A stretch of DNA of 64,000 nucleotides from Toxotes chatareus (GCA_016801885.1 CM028883.1:26330643-26394642); one strand, 5' to 3'; counted from the stretch's first letter, positions 25,401-36,700 are shown. The notes: a model not told the origin generated them from the letters alone. Made by a program: numbers and translations.

Positions 25401-27225
25401 AGTAACAGAATTATACTATAACAAAATTATACTATAGTAACAGAAATAACACTTATCACATAAAGCGTGACACTGTGGGCTGTGTTTGTCCAGTCATTAA
25501 GACTCAGACTGAACAGGAAACATACTGTCACACATGTTTAAGCCATATGTGAAGGTGGAGTACATCTTGCCCAGACTGGCACCAGCTCACCACCTGCATC
25601 AGTGTAACGATTACATTGTGTAACGTCTAACTTCAGCTACAAAAACATTACATGGTTGCTCCTCATAGATTTAATATTTTACAAATATGGACATGTTTGC
25701 AATTGGTTTCTAAGATTATTTTCACATTAAGCTTATATTTATAAAGACTAAAACATTACACCTGCCAGAGTCACTAATATAAAGTTGATAACAAAACCCT
25801 GAAGCACAGAATTTTGCCATAAATATACATTTATGAAAACGGTTTAGAGGTATGTGAGTGTAATCTATAGGAGTGAGGGTTGTGAAGGTTTTGTTTTTCT
25901 GTTTTTTTTAAACAGTGTAGAAGAGTAGAAGAGTGAAGAATCTCATAGAAGTTAAATGGTGTATGTATTGCCTCTTTATGTGTGTGCTGTAAAACATACC
26001 CTCTGCTCTTTCACTATACAGTATGAGGTCAGACTGAAGATGAGCGTACACTCTTATGCATTCTTCAAATCTAGAGATGTCACGTAGCTAACGTAAAAAG
26101 CTAACTCAAGAAGTGCTGAGCTCACCTGAGGCTACCGGTGGACACTGTAAAGATAAAGAGTTAGATGAGACACAAAGCCTGGCATGATAAGACAGATCTG
26201 GGTCAGGGTGTCACCCACTAGCTGTGGAAAAAATCACGCAAAGGGACACCCAAGGTAACACCTCGTGTCTGTGTGAGTGTGTGTATATGAGTGAGGGATG
26301 GAGATACACAGTTAGATTGCATAGCTTTGAAGAATTAAAGCATTATTCAAATATCACAGTGCCTTTACTTCCTACAGCTAACTGTTTAAATACCTATATT
26401 TTCATCTGTATTTAAAGATCCGATACCTGACTGAGATAAACACTAACATCAAATCAAAAAGAAACATCCCTTCTGTCATTTCAGGCAGCATTACTAAGAT
26501 AAATTTTGAGTTCAAAATTAAAAGTCTACACACACAGTATAAATAGTGAGTCATTATTCATTCATTTCTTTGTGTACAATGCAGTATAAATAAACATTAA
26601 CGGGGTTTAGTTAAAAGCTGATATTTTGGCCTTTGGATTGCTAAATCTGACGCCACAAGACTACTACTGGTTCTGGCTCCTAGTTAAGACATATCTTTAA
26701 AAACTGATCACAAAAAGTGATTCAGTTATTTTTCTGAAACAGTTGGGCAGTTTTTTTTTTAGCAGGAAACAGTGGTGACTGTCATGTTGACAGAGATCAG
26801 TTCAGCCCTTGTGAGGGGAATTATTGAAGCACCATGTGCAACAGAAAGCAACATTTCTTCTTCTGGGTAACATGAGTGTCTGCACAAAATTATACGGCAG
26901 TTTATTTAATTTATTGTCAGGAGGTTGGCGGTGTTGGAAGAAAGCAGGTATGACAATGAACAGGATGAGCTGCTCCACTGACCAATCACAAGCAAGTCAG
27001 CTGTGGCTTACTACTGATTTCATTCAGCCAACTACTTTACTGACATGAGAGCTACTTAGCTTTGCATTTTTATCACACTTTTCTTCTCTTTTCAGTATGA
27101 ATTTTAATTCAGTTTTCAAATCGTCAGTCACTTATTGTTTTTTAACGTGAAATTAAATTGATAATCATCACACCGACCACAGGTTTTCTCATGTCCTCTC
27201 TCTGGATTTGAGTGAGACCACATTG
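22471..27225. other. Non-genic stretch, no gene recognised
   Basis: Unassigned DNA with only short frames. A GAT/ATC-rich patch is at 24084-24111. The segment 23640-23910 stays open in several frames on both strands, but I see no domain. ATACTATA/ACAAAATTATACTATA words recur around 25400-25450. Confidence 0.45.
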
Positions 27226-27229
27226 GCGG

Positions 27230-28620
27230 ATTTATTTACTCCACCTCTTGGCATGCAGTGCTGGCTCTCCTCTCTGCTGGTTTCTCTGGCACAGGAGAGA
27301 CGGCTGTCTGGCTTCCTCCAACATGTGATTTGTTCTGGCATTGTGATTTAGACAGGTGAGCTATACTAATGAGCCCTAAAGCACTGTTACACTGCTACGC
27401 TGAAAAAAAATCACCACTGCAACTCAAGGAAAGCTCCTGATGGAAGCTCTGTCCCTCTGAATTCCTGTCTGTGTTGATGGTGTATATTTATGTCAAAATA
27501 AGGGAACAAGTGCATCAAGTGTTGAACATTTCTGAATATTTCTGACTTGCCTTAGGCTTAATTATAAAGAATGCTGCATGTAGAGGCAGCGGAGACCCAG
27601 ATCTAATGTGTTTGGCTGTGGGAAAATAAATGAGTGAAAAGCCGTGAGATCATTTGGAACCATTTAGGATGCAGACTGTGGAAGACATTTCAGCTGACTT
27701 TTGATGAAGATGAAGATTCTCAGAAGAGTTGTAATGATCCTCTCAAATTAATGCTGGGTATATTTGTTTAATTAGAGGAGTGTGCTTTGCCCTAATTATG
27801 GGCCGAGATGCACCATTGACTGTCGAAGTGTGTTGTTTTTTTTTAAGTTCATCTGTGACTGGCGGTGCGGAGCTTGTGTTTCAGGGCTCTCGGCTGTTCT
27901 CCAAACGCTGTGCATCCTGCAGATCCAAATATTATTCACAGTTGACTTGGCTGCATTCACAGTGAAATACTTTCTGCGCAATGCCAGAAATGTGCTCCCT
28001 GCCTAATCACCCCTTCCTCTTTTCTTTGCCTCTCAGTCTTTGCAGTTTGCCAGTGGAAAGGCCATCTAGTGTGATTTGAAACTGCATGTGAGTTGCTCTT
28101 CTGGTTTAAGCAGCCAATCTAATCCTTGTAATCACGGATTGTACTCAAAGCCCTTTTCCCAGCGGCTGGAGGAAAAGAGAGGCTGGGAAGCGGAGAGAAC
28201 ACGCTCTGTGCCGTTGAGGAGCTGTGACCCGTACGGCATTCAATGCACTGCTTTATTTCGCCACCTTTTAAGAGATATGTGCTGGGAGAGTAAAAGTGAC
28301 AGAGAATGTTTTCAGCCTGTTCCGGATATGCATGCAACCAATACGGAATGACAGGTGCATTTCCCAAAAAGAGAGACCATAATGTTTTTCTATTTAGCAT
28401 TTGACAGTTTGCCTTAATCATAACATGAGCTTAAGGGCTTCTGAAGCTGCATGATTATTGCCGGCCCCCAGCACCTCTCTGCCCCAGAATTGAATTCCTT
28501 TATGGGAAGACGAAAGCTGTTAAAGGCCCTGCCTGAAAGGATGCAGACAAATCAGCATACTAAGTGAATTTTATATGTGCCATTTCTCTGACCTCCATAT
28601 TTGCATTGAGAGGAAAAAAA
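27230..28620. promoter_or_regulatory. Candidate conserved noncoding block (large)
   Basis: About 1.4 kb of unique sequence without microsatellites or recognisable transposon parts, noticeably different in texture from its surroundings. It carries several homeodomain-type cores in longer non-repetitive contexts: TTAATTATAAAGAATG (27557), TTTAATTAGAGG (27766), CCTAATTATGGGCC (27790), AATATTATTCACAG (27928) and TGCATGATTATTGCC (28450). It also holds CAAATCAGCATAC and TTTGCATTGAGAGG. Short frames cross it on both strands but none is coding-like. I infer an enhancer-type region of a gene desert from texture only. Confidence 0.4.
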
Positions 28621-29062
28621 AAGGAAATATATATTCTGAAATATTTAGGAGCCCTGTGGGGCATCATTTTCACTGTATTTTACTTTGATGTAGCCTCACC
28701 TTAACCCTATTTTAATGCCGCACACTCAATGTGTTTCACAGATTGATTGAGGAGGCTTTAGAGCTCATTCTGCGTAGTAATAGATTCCTGTCAACCTGCT
28801 GCTATTTAAAAAAAAAACAAAAAAACAGTAGGTACACTTTTTTTCATTAAATCATTCAGAGCATGTCTTTGCTCCAGGGACAGGCATGGTGAGGATCACA
28901 TGGCTGATGGAGGCAGGTAAAGGTCTCACATTTTCAGCCTCACCAAACATAAGACTAGGTTTTCAGGGCAGTAACATCACAGATAAACACTGACACTGGG
29001 AGGTTTTATTCTCCTTTAATTCAACCACTTCAACCGACAGCACTACATGATATTACAGTACA
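28621..29062. other. Short spacer, nothing recognised
   Basis: Unique sequence with an A9CA6 run near 28810, ending in a TA target site used by the Tc1 element that follows. Confidence 0.5.
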
Positions 29063-29064
29063 TA

Positions 29065-29274
29065 CAGTGCATCCGGAAAGTATTCACAGCCCTTCACTTT
29101 TTCCACATTTCATTATGTTACAGCCTTATTCCAAAATGGATTAAATTCATTTTTTCCCCACAAAATTCTACACACAACATCCCATAATGACAATGTGAAA
29201 ACAGATTTTTTGAAATGTTTGCCAATTCATTAAAAATCAAAAAAGGAATCACATATACATAAGTATTCACAGCC
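29065..29274 (+). repeat. Left terminal inverted repeat of outer Tc1
   Basis: Pairs with 30801-31000 over ~200 bp. By eye the arms differ by a 9-bp gap (near 29099-29107) and scattered substitutions. The outer direct repeat is at the tip and the inner one ends at 29274. Confidence 0.9.
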
Positions 29275-29409
29275 TTTGCTATAAAGCTCATAATTGAGCT
29301 CAGGTGCATCCTGTTGCCACTGATCATCCTTGAAATGTTTCTACAGCTTAATTGGAGTCCACCTGTGGTAAATGCAGTTGAATGGACATGATTTGGACAA
29401 AAGTTCAAC

Positions 29410-30432
29410 TCAATACTTTGTAACATAACCTTTGTTGACAATGACAGAGGTCAAACGTTTTCTGTAGGTCTTCACCAGGTTTGCACACACTGTAGCTGAT
29501 ATTTTGGCCCATTCTTCCATGCAGATCTCCTCTAGAGCAGTGATGTTTTGGGGCTGTCGCTGGGACACACGGGCTTTCAACTCCCTCCACAGATTTTCTA
29601 TTGGGTTGAGGTCTGGAGACTGGCTAGGCCACTCCAGGACCTTGAAATGCTTCTTACGGAGCCATTCCTTTGTTGCCTGGGTGGTGTGTTTGGGATCATT
29701 GTCATGCTGGAAGACCCAGCCAAGTCTCACCTTCAATGCTCTCACTGATGGAAGGAGGTTTTTGCTCAAAATCTCACAATACCTGGCCCCATTCATTCTT
29801 TCCTTAACACGGATCAGTCGTCCTGTCCCCTTTGCAGAAAAACAGCCCCAAAGCATGATGTTTCCACCCCCATGCTTCACAGTGGGTATGGTGTTCTTGG
29901 AATGCAACTCAGCATTCTTCTTCCTCCAAACACGACGAGTTGAGTTTTTACCAAAAATTTCTATTTTGGTCTCATCTGACCACATGACAGTCTCCCAGTT
30001 CTCCTCTGGATCATCCACATGGTCACGGGCAAACTTTAGATTGGCCTGGACATGTGCTGGCTTAAGCAGGGGGACACGTCTGGCACTGCAGGATTTGATT
30101 CCCTGTCGGCGTAGTGTGTTACTGATGGTAACCTTTGTTACTTTGGTCCCAGCTCTCTGCAGATCATTCACCAGGTCCCTCCACGTAGTTCTGGGATTCT
30201 TGCTCACTGTTCTCATGATCAGTTTGACCCCACGGGATGAGATCTTGCGTGGTGCCCCAGATCGAGGGAGATTATCAGTGACCTTGTATGTCTTCCATTT
30301 TCTAATAATTGCTCCCAGAGTTGATTTATTCACTCCAAGCTGCTTGCCTATTGTAGATTCACTCTTCCCAGCCATGTGCAGGTCTACAATTTTGTTCCTG
30401 GTGTCCTTTGACAGATCTTTGGTCTTGGCCAT
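29410..30432 (-). CDS. Tc1 transposase, intact, 340 residues
   Basis: DDE transposase that cuts and pastes its element at TA sites in the nucleus. The frame is complete from ATG at 30432 to TGA at 29410. I chose this start rather than the upstream in-frame ATG at 30486 for three reasons: it gives [10 protein letters not shown] and the family length of 340, it sits in a CCACCATGG Kozak context, and the upstream ATG overlaps a TATAAAAG box (30477-30484). Domains: paired-like DNA-binding region with two helix-turn-helix units (about 10-48 and 80-112) joined by a GRPR-type linker (RSGAPRK, 57-63); glycine-rich [11 protein letters not shown] (187-196); catalytic D153 (WSDET), D244 (HDNDPKH) and E279 (NPIENLW), so DD34E with the same numbering as Sleeping Beauty. 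No internal stop or frameshift. The element around it lacks its left end, so the gene could act only in trans. Confidence 0.95.
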   Translation of the reverse strand: MAKTKDLSKDTRNKIVDLHMAGKSESTIGKQLGVNKSTLGAIIRKWKTYKVTDNLPRSGAPRKISSRGVKLIMRTVSKNPRTTWRDLVNDLQRAGTKVTKVTISNTLRRQGIKSCSARRVPLLKPAHVQANLKFARDHVDDPEENWETVMWSDETKIEIFGKNSTRRVWRKKNAELHSKNTIPTVKHGGGNIMLWGCFSAKGTGRLIRVKERMNGARYCEILSKNLLPSVRALKVRLGWVFQHDNDPKHTTQATKEWLRKKHFKVLEWPSQSPDLNPIENLWRELKARVSQRQPQNITALEEICMEEWAKISATVCANLVKTYRKRLTSVIVNKGYVTKY

Positions 30433-30476
30433 GGTGGAGTTTGGAGTCTGACTGTTTGAGACTGTGGTCAGGTGTC

Positions 30477-30484
30477 TTTTATAC
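30477..30484 (-). promoter_or_regulatory. TATA box of the intact Tc1 transposase
   Basis: TATAAAAG on the minus strand, about 45 bp upstream of the chosen ATG. The same box is present at 54069-54076 in the second copy. Confidence 0.6.
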
Positions 30485-30800
30485 AAATAACGAGTTCAAA
30501 CAGGTGCCATTAATACAGGTAACGAGTGGAGGACAGAAGAGCTTCTTAAAGAAGAAGTTACAGGTTTGTGAGAGTCAGAAATCTTGCTTGTTTGTAGGTG
30601 ACCAAATACTTATTTTACGCAGGAATTTATAAATAAATTCTTTAAAAATCCTACAATGGGATTTCCTGGATTTTTTTTCCACATTCTGTCTCTCACAGTT
30701 GAAGTGTACCTATGATGAAAATTACAGACCTCTGTCAACATTTTAAGCAGGAGAACTTGCACAATTGGTGGCTGACTAAATACTTTTTTGCCCCACTGTA

Positions 30801-31000
30801 TGTATACTTATGTATATGTGATTTCTTGATTTTTGATTTTTAATTAATTTGCAAACATTTTTAAAAATCTGTATTCACATTGTCATTATGGGGTGTTTTG
30901 TGTAGAATTTTGAGGGGAAAAAATGAATTTAATCCAATTTGGAATAAGGCTGTAACATAACGAAAAAGTGAAGCGCTTTGAATACTTTCCGGATGCACTG
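30801..31000 (-). repeat. Right terminal inverted repeat of outer Tc1
   Basis: Reverse complement of the left arm. Its inner direct repeat is cut: the expected AAGTATTCACAGCC reads AAGTATACATA and then runs straight into the CAGTGGGG tip of the inner element. This marks the TA where the second family inserted. Confidence 0.9.
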
Positions 31001-31109
31001 TATTCGTATAGCTTCACAACAGGAATCTCAGATGTTTATTAAGACAAAGAAGCAAGACATGAGTAATATAAGAACAGCCTACAGCCATGCTGGCAGCTCT
31101 GTGAGGATG

Positions 31110-31500
31110 CAAATAGTAAATGGATTCCAGTTATACAGCACTTGTCTGCCTTAATGCTTTACAGTTTTGCCTCTCATTCAACCATTCCACACATGACAGG
31201 ACTGCCATGCAAAGCACTGGCCTGCCCACGGTCAGCAACTTGTTCAGCATCCATGTTGCTCAAGGACACTTCAGCACATGAACAGGACCAAACTGCTGGT
31301 CCTGTGATTAAAGGACAACTTGCATTTGCAGTATTAACATGCTGATGTTAATCAGGTACAATGCTTAGCATCTTAGTTCAGTTTGCTAGCATAGTAACAT
31401 ACAGTACAGGTTGGGCTGCACTGAGAATGTCATTAGTTTTGCAGGTGTTTGGTGATAACCCAAAAGTCAAACAGAGATTTGGGCCTGATGATAGTGCTGG
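31110..31500 (+). repeat. Dispersed teleost repeat(s)
   Basis: 31125-31285 has the pattern TATACAGCACTT...CTTTACA...CTCATTCAACCATTC...GCTCAAGGACACTTCAGCA. 31330-31500 has TTAGCATCTTAGTTCAG, TTTGCTAGCATAG and AATGTCATTAGTTTTGCAGG. I recognise both patterns from memory as abundant interspersed repeats of fish genomes. They may belong to one larger element. Neither encodes protein here. Confidence 0.5.
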
Positions 31501-31830
31501 AGCTCAGGATTAAACAGTTAGGAAACATTCTCTCAAGGAAGAAACACAAACACTCTGGAGCTGGTAGACCTGAGGTCTTACCACTGAACAGCCTGGTGAA
31601 GACTGGCTGGAGAACTGGGGTTTAAATACTGCTCAGTTGATGAGCTGATGAAAGGCAGGTGTGTAGGCTGATGCAATCTGGAGGTGCAGTTGATTGGAGC
31701 AGGAGAGTTGCAGGAACTGCTGCCATACCCAGAGACAGACATACAGTCACATATATGAAACACGGGAGAGGAGGAAAACAAGGAGAACACAAGGAGAGGA
31801 GAAATATCCTGGAGTCCACACATGTACTAT
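31501..31830 (-). mobile_element. LTR-like fragment
   Basis: In minus orientation it contains CATCAGCCTACACACCTGCC, CATCAGCTCATCAACTGAGC and then a TATTTAAACCCC promoter-like element (near 31620), followed by pyrimidine-rich sequence. This layout resembles fish gypsy-type LTRs. Ends and target duplication are not visible. Confidence 0.35.
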
Positions 31831-33337
31831 GACAGATTGATGAAAGGCCCTGCTTATAACCATGCTGCTAGCACTGCTAAAAAAGTAAAAGCAAAACATT
31901 GTGGTTTGATAAGAAGAGAAGCTCTGGAGCTGTTTTTTTGACAAGCAGCTGCTTGGTGCAATGAGCCCAAACAGTGTCTCAGCATCTCAAGGTGAGTCCT
32001 TTGCACAGAAAGGACTGAGTTCTCTCCTTAACAACACCCAACTAAGTGACTCTTAGTTGGACTGGTGCTCCACTAACTTTATGCTAAACTAGACTAGACA
32101 TGAGTTCCCAGTTTCTCTCAGCTAGATGACCACATGTGTGAACTGGAAAGCTGCTCAAGCAGATCACTCACCAAAAATGTTTTGATAAACATTCATGATT
32201 TGAATACAACCCCTGGCCATCACTTTTGGCCATAACACGGTGACACTTACAGTCCCTGTTTCTCTAACAGAACATCTGTGTTCTCCTCTTCTCTGCTGAT
32301 TCTGTGGGGGTTTGATTGCATTCTTATTTCCAGATTTACAAGTAACAAGAATCATTTTTGACAAAACATTTTCACTCCCAGCGTCCCAAAGAATATAGAC
32401 ACCTTCAGCTCTTTCAATCACGCTCTAGTCTCACAAGTGTTTGGACAAACTTGTTTGACTGTGTGTTCGTATTTGGTCAGATAAATGTGGGGGTGCTGCT
32501 CTCTGACTTGTTTTAAATGTATTCAGTACTTCTGCACTAACAGAGCGTTTTATTCTTATCCACACATCTGCAGAGTCATCAGCAGAGCGCTGCTTGTTTT
32601 TTCCTTGAACATACCCACTCCAGATAAAATAGTCCTTGAGCTGAAATTGCTGCGCTGCCAATTGGGAATTGGATGGAAATCAAGCTTTTCGGAGGTTGAA
32701 TACTATTTAGTAAGTTGAATGTGATTGCCACTCCACACTTCTGTGCAGACATTTCATCTCAGAGGTTTTGCCAGCTCTCAAATTTAAAACGGGGCAAGAA
32801 GGGAGAATTAAAAGTCGCCACACACCACATGGTCTTTGGGGAACAGGACCACTTTTCATGTGGAAGGTATGATAATCAGGAGATAATAAGCAGGAGACAG
32901 TTCAAGGAGAAGAGTTTCTCTGCAGCTGTTCATCCTCTCTGTCCAGTTTTGTAAAAGAAAAAAAAAATCACTCTTAATGGATCTAAACTTTAACATGTAT
33001 GTACTGTATGTGCTGCTGTCTGTTCCTAAAAAGTTTAGAGGTGACCTGAAGAAATAAGCATCTCTTGTACTATAATATTGATCTCTGCACACATCCAAAC
33101 TACTGAATCTGGTTCATGATCATTAACATAAGTTGTAGAAAAGTTGTAGTAAAATGAAGTAAAATTAATCTTCTGACCTGATGTCGCGCTGCTCACAGAG
33201 TTTCCCCCACAACAGGAGGACCCAGTGTAGTTACAGTGCTGTGAAGTTAGAGGTGTTGAAATGATAAAAATCTTAAGGATTTTGGTCTACATGGTGAGTA
33301 TCCCTAAATACATTTCTATCAACTTTTCCAACGGTAT

Positions 33338-33354
33338 TTATATATATATATATA
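33338..33354. repeat. (TA)8 microsatellite
   Basis: Pure TA dinucleotide tract followed by a short A run. Confidence 0.85.
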
Positions 33355-33834
33355 AAAAAATGTTTCTGTCGGTCGGGGCAGATTTCATGGAAGCTGAGTG
33401 AGTCCAGCCTGCAGCTTTTTTTTTTTTTTGAGAGCATCTTCAGACTCCACCCTGCTCTTCATTGGGTCCTTTTTGGTTTCTGGGCCTAGAGGCAAAATGG
33501 AATGAAACTGCCACATTTAATTTAATGTGTGCTGTGTATAGGACTTAGGACAACATGTTATATACTCAGTGTACACACTGTGGAAAAATGAGGGGTGAAT
33601 AGGGTTTCATTGCTTATTTTTGCCCTGTGGTCACCTAGTGGGGCGATTCACCCATGATAATGTCAAGTCAAGTCAGTTTCATATAAACATAGCACCAAAT
33701 CATAGCAGCAGTTATCTCAGGGCACATTTCATATCTATATATTTCCAGACCATGCTCTTTCTATTATTTACAGAGATCAAACCAAGCTTTAACAGAACCT
33801 GGTTCATGGTGGCAGCCTACAATAAGCCAAACAA

Positions 33835-33893
33835 TAACAATAGTAATACTGCTGATAATAATACTAATAATAGGACTAATAATAATAATTAAA
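33835..33893. repeat. Imperfect (AAT)n tract
   Basis: AATAATACTAATAATAGG-type interrupted trinucleotide repeat. Confidence 0.8.
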
Positions 33894-35399
33894 ATAGGCA
33901 GTTATTATTAGTCTCATCAGCTGCAGATTCAGACTCTACAGGGCCAGAGGAAGATGAACCTGCAGTGACAGAAAGAGAGAAGAAAGAGATGAGAAAGAAC
34001 AAAACTACGGGAGAGAGAAGAGGCAGAGTTAGAAAGTTATGTATTAATGGGTGAATGAGTGCAGATGGAGAAAGAGAGGAGCTTGGTGCATCATGGGAAG
34101 TCTCCCAACAGAATAGGCCTTTAGCAGCATAATTAGGGGATGGTTCAAAGAAAGCCTGAGCCAGAGCTAAGTATAAGATAAACATGGAGAAGGTGTCTGC
34201 CTCCCAGAGCCTGAGGAACCTGACAGCTGAAGGCTTTGCCTTCTGCTCTTCTTTTGGAGACTCTAGGAACCACATAGGCACCACAAGTAAGGCTGTGTTC
34301 TGGGATAGTCCACTATAGGTCATAATGCACTACTTTATATGATGTTCTCTCTCCGATGATTCGTCCTTGGCAACATCAGTTCAATATTCGCTTTTTTTCT
34401 TAAGTCCATTTCTGGAGAATTTACTCCCTCTGCATCTTAACACAAATTCTGACGATCCCAGCAGGACCAACAGGATTTTATTTTTGCAGTTCTCAAAATG
34501 TTAAACTTTACTTAAATTGTATCAACTTTTGTATTTATGGCTCCATGAATTAACTACTAATGTCATCTTATTCAGGAAACACTAAATCAGGTTTTGCAAA
34601 AGGATACATGAAAATAAGCTACATGATCATAAATCTCCACCCAAAGCACATTATCTAAAGCACTCACATGGAAGAGAAAAGGAATATGGTCACAGTTTGT
34701 TCACAGATTACAGGAGGTTAACTAACTAAAACTAACACTATATAATAATCACAATAATTAGTTTTCTTCTGTTATTTAAGGAGTGTCTGCATCGGTAAGG
34801 TCTGTAAACAGAGCAGTAAACTAGTCAGATAGTTTTAGGTCTGTTTATTTTCCATCACATCAGTCAGCTTTGTTTTTCTGTTGTAGTCCAAGCATTAATG
34901 TATAAGAAAGACCATATGCTGTTTTTTTTTTTGTTTTTTTAGATACAGACTGGTAGGTCCAGCTTTCCATCATCTCAGCCCCTGTGGGCCTGTAAGAGAG
35001 TAGCTGAGGTAAGGGCAGGGTTTATCCACCCTTTATTTTATCCTTACACCCCCAAGAATAGATCTTGCAGAACTACTTCCTGGATCTCAGAAATGAAATC
35101 TGAAGACTCTGTCAGGAATGATGGGCAGAAGTTTTCCTTTAACAAGAGTTGGCTTTACTGTGCTGCAAGAGAGCTCAGGCTTCTCTGTACACAGGTTACA
35201 CTTAAGAGCTGCTGTCTGCTGTCAGTCCATCTGTCCAACATCTTGGTCGAGAGCAACACATCCCCATGAGCAGAGGGCTGGTTGCCATGGAATCAGGTAC
35301 GGATATTCATGACAGCCATGACAGAAAATGATTCCTGACCTTTGGTTCAGTGTCAGGCCTGGACAAAGGTCAATGAGTTATTTAAAAACAGAATGTTTT

Positions 35400-35560
35400 T
35401 GTGACCTCTGACCTTTCCAGTAATTTGTACTTCAGGGCAAAATTGCCATTTATATTCAACATGTTTATATTCAACATCTATCAGGCAGATTGCCATGAAA
35501 TTTACTAATGACTGCTGCTCTCCTGAAGGGATCTCTGTCCATTTGGTACGGGACATACGG
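35400..35560. repeat. Dispersed teleost repeat fragment
   Basis: GACCTCTGACCTTTCCAG and CAGATTGCCATGAAATTTACT match, from memory, words of a common fish interspersed repeat (usual form GGATTGCCATGAAATTTGG). Probably related to the copies at 21.4 and 31.3 kb. Confidence 0.4.
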
Positions 35561-36375
35561 TGACCTTGTCTGACATTGGCCATTGCTCTCATAGTGGAAT
35601 AGTGTATAAGCCTGGGTTCTAAAATCAACATCAAAATCAAGAAATTCTCAGTTCACACGTTTGCAAACTGAAGAAAATGTTCAGCTTTCCACAGATACTT
35701 GATAACTGTTCCCTCCAAATGTACAGTCCTGTATTATTTTTCAGTGCTTTGTATCCTGTCTCGTTCTTATATTTTCTTTAGTTAAATGAAGATAATCTGC
35801 TGAATCTCTCTCAAGGTAGATATAAGTAAGTCTACATCCAAGGCCAGAGGATAAAACAGACTGGAAGCTTAGCGTGAATGAGCATTTATTAAAGCTGCTT
35901 TTCTATTCTAATAATAATGTGTCTGCCGTTCTTTGAATTCAGTGTGATTTTAGCGCCTTGAGCTGCATCTCGTGTATGAAAAAGAATTATTTGCACCTAT
36001 TAAAACTAACTTAGTTTCAAATGTTTTTTGTTTCTCACAAAAATCATCGCATATATTTTTCACAAAAGACAGAGCAGGGTTTCAGCTCCAATTTCTATCA
36101 CACATATAACTATAATAAAGTCACATGACTTACCCATGAGACTCAAAAACATATTTACAGTATCTTTATCTGATATTATGTACACTGAGCACAACAATTT
36201 CCTGTAAATACTGTGTCAAGGAATAAGAGTATTATATCAGTGTGTGTTTCTGTATAGCTGTATGTGCGGTGGACTCTGTGGTCCTTTAAAAAATGTTGCT
36301 AAAAAAACGAAATGAAATGAGTATAAAAAGAAATGGAGAAGGCGATGGAAAAAAAAAAGTGCTTCAATCCAGATG

Positions 36376-36700
36376 AAAGCAGCGGGGCTCTTTGTTCTCT
36401 AAATGTAGAGCCAGAGGGGCTGAGCAGAGAGTTTCCTTTACTCAGAGGCCAATCCTTTGTTTTTTATGGGAATTAATGTGGTTTTGGGTGCTGTCATCTC
36501 AGTCCCCCAGCGACCTCTCTTTTCTTGACATGCCGGAGAGCATCTGTCACGGAGGTCTCTGGTCGTTAGCTCGTCTGTCAGCCTCAGACAGAGGCTCGCT
36601 TGTCACTTGTCATTTCCAGCGCCGTATTCAATCTAGCAGTTTTCTTTAGAGATCCTCTGTCTTTGTCATTCATGCCAATATTGATTCTGACAACCGGGTG
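36376..36700. promoter_or_regulatory. Candidate conserved noncoding block
   Basis: Unique, balanced sequence without simple repeats, containing CCAATCCTTTGTTTTTTATGG (SOX/HOX13-like words), GGGAATTAATGTGG, a near-palindromic GTCAGCCTCAGACAGAGGCTCGC and CAATATTGATTCTGAC. Inference from texture only. Confidence 0.3.

Larger units (their letters stand above)
29397..30798 (-). mobile_element. Inner Tc1 element, left end missing
   Basis: Sequence shared with the complete copy at 52806-54392, starting at ACAAAAGTTC, equivalent to 53009 there. The first 203 bp of the element, including the whole left inverted repeat, are absent. The right end is complete (CCCCACTG followed by TA at 30799-30800). 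The family resembles the fish Tc1 group with CAGTGGGGCAAAAAAGTATT ends (Passport/PPTN-like, from memory and tentative). Confidence 0.9.
29065..31000. mobile_element. Chimeric Tc1/mariner element (outer ends of a second Tc1 family)
   Basis: A 1,936-bp unit bounded by CAGTGCATCCGGAAAGTATT and its reverse complement, flanked on both sides by TA (29063-29064 and 31001-31002), the Tc1/mariner target duplication. Its ~200-bp inverted repeats hold an inner direct repeat (AAGTATTCACAGCC at 29077-29091 and 29261-29274), an IR/DR layout. From 29275 to ~29396 the left side continues with AGGTGCATCCTGTTGCC and GGAGTCCACCTGTGG, which I recognise as the leader before the transposase gene in a salmonid-type Tc1 family. 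That family's own transposase is absent. In its place lies a left-truncated Tc1 of a different family (29397-30798) on the minus strand. Its right end CCCCACTG-TA adjoins the outer right repeat at 30801. Confidence 0.9.
31831..36375. other. Non-genic stretch with scattered simple repeats
   Basis: No gene recognised. Contains a (TA)8 tract (33338-33354), a T12 run (33417-33429), an imperfect AAT/AATA tract (33835-33893), a T10-G-T7 run (34922-34940) and the dispersed repeat at 35400-35560. The 144-codon minus frame at 33889-34323 has no domain that I recognise. Confidence 0.45.

Noticed and set aside
29504..30451. 315-codon plus-strand frame across the Tc1 element
   Set aside because: It is the antisense shadow of the intact transposase; the same shadow appears in the second copy.
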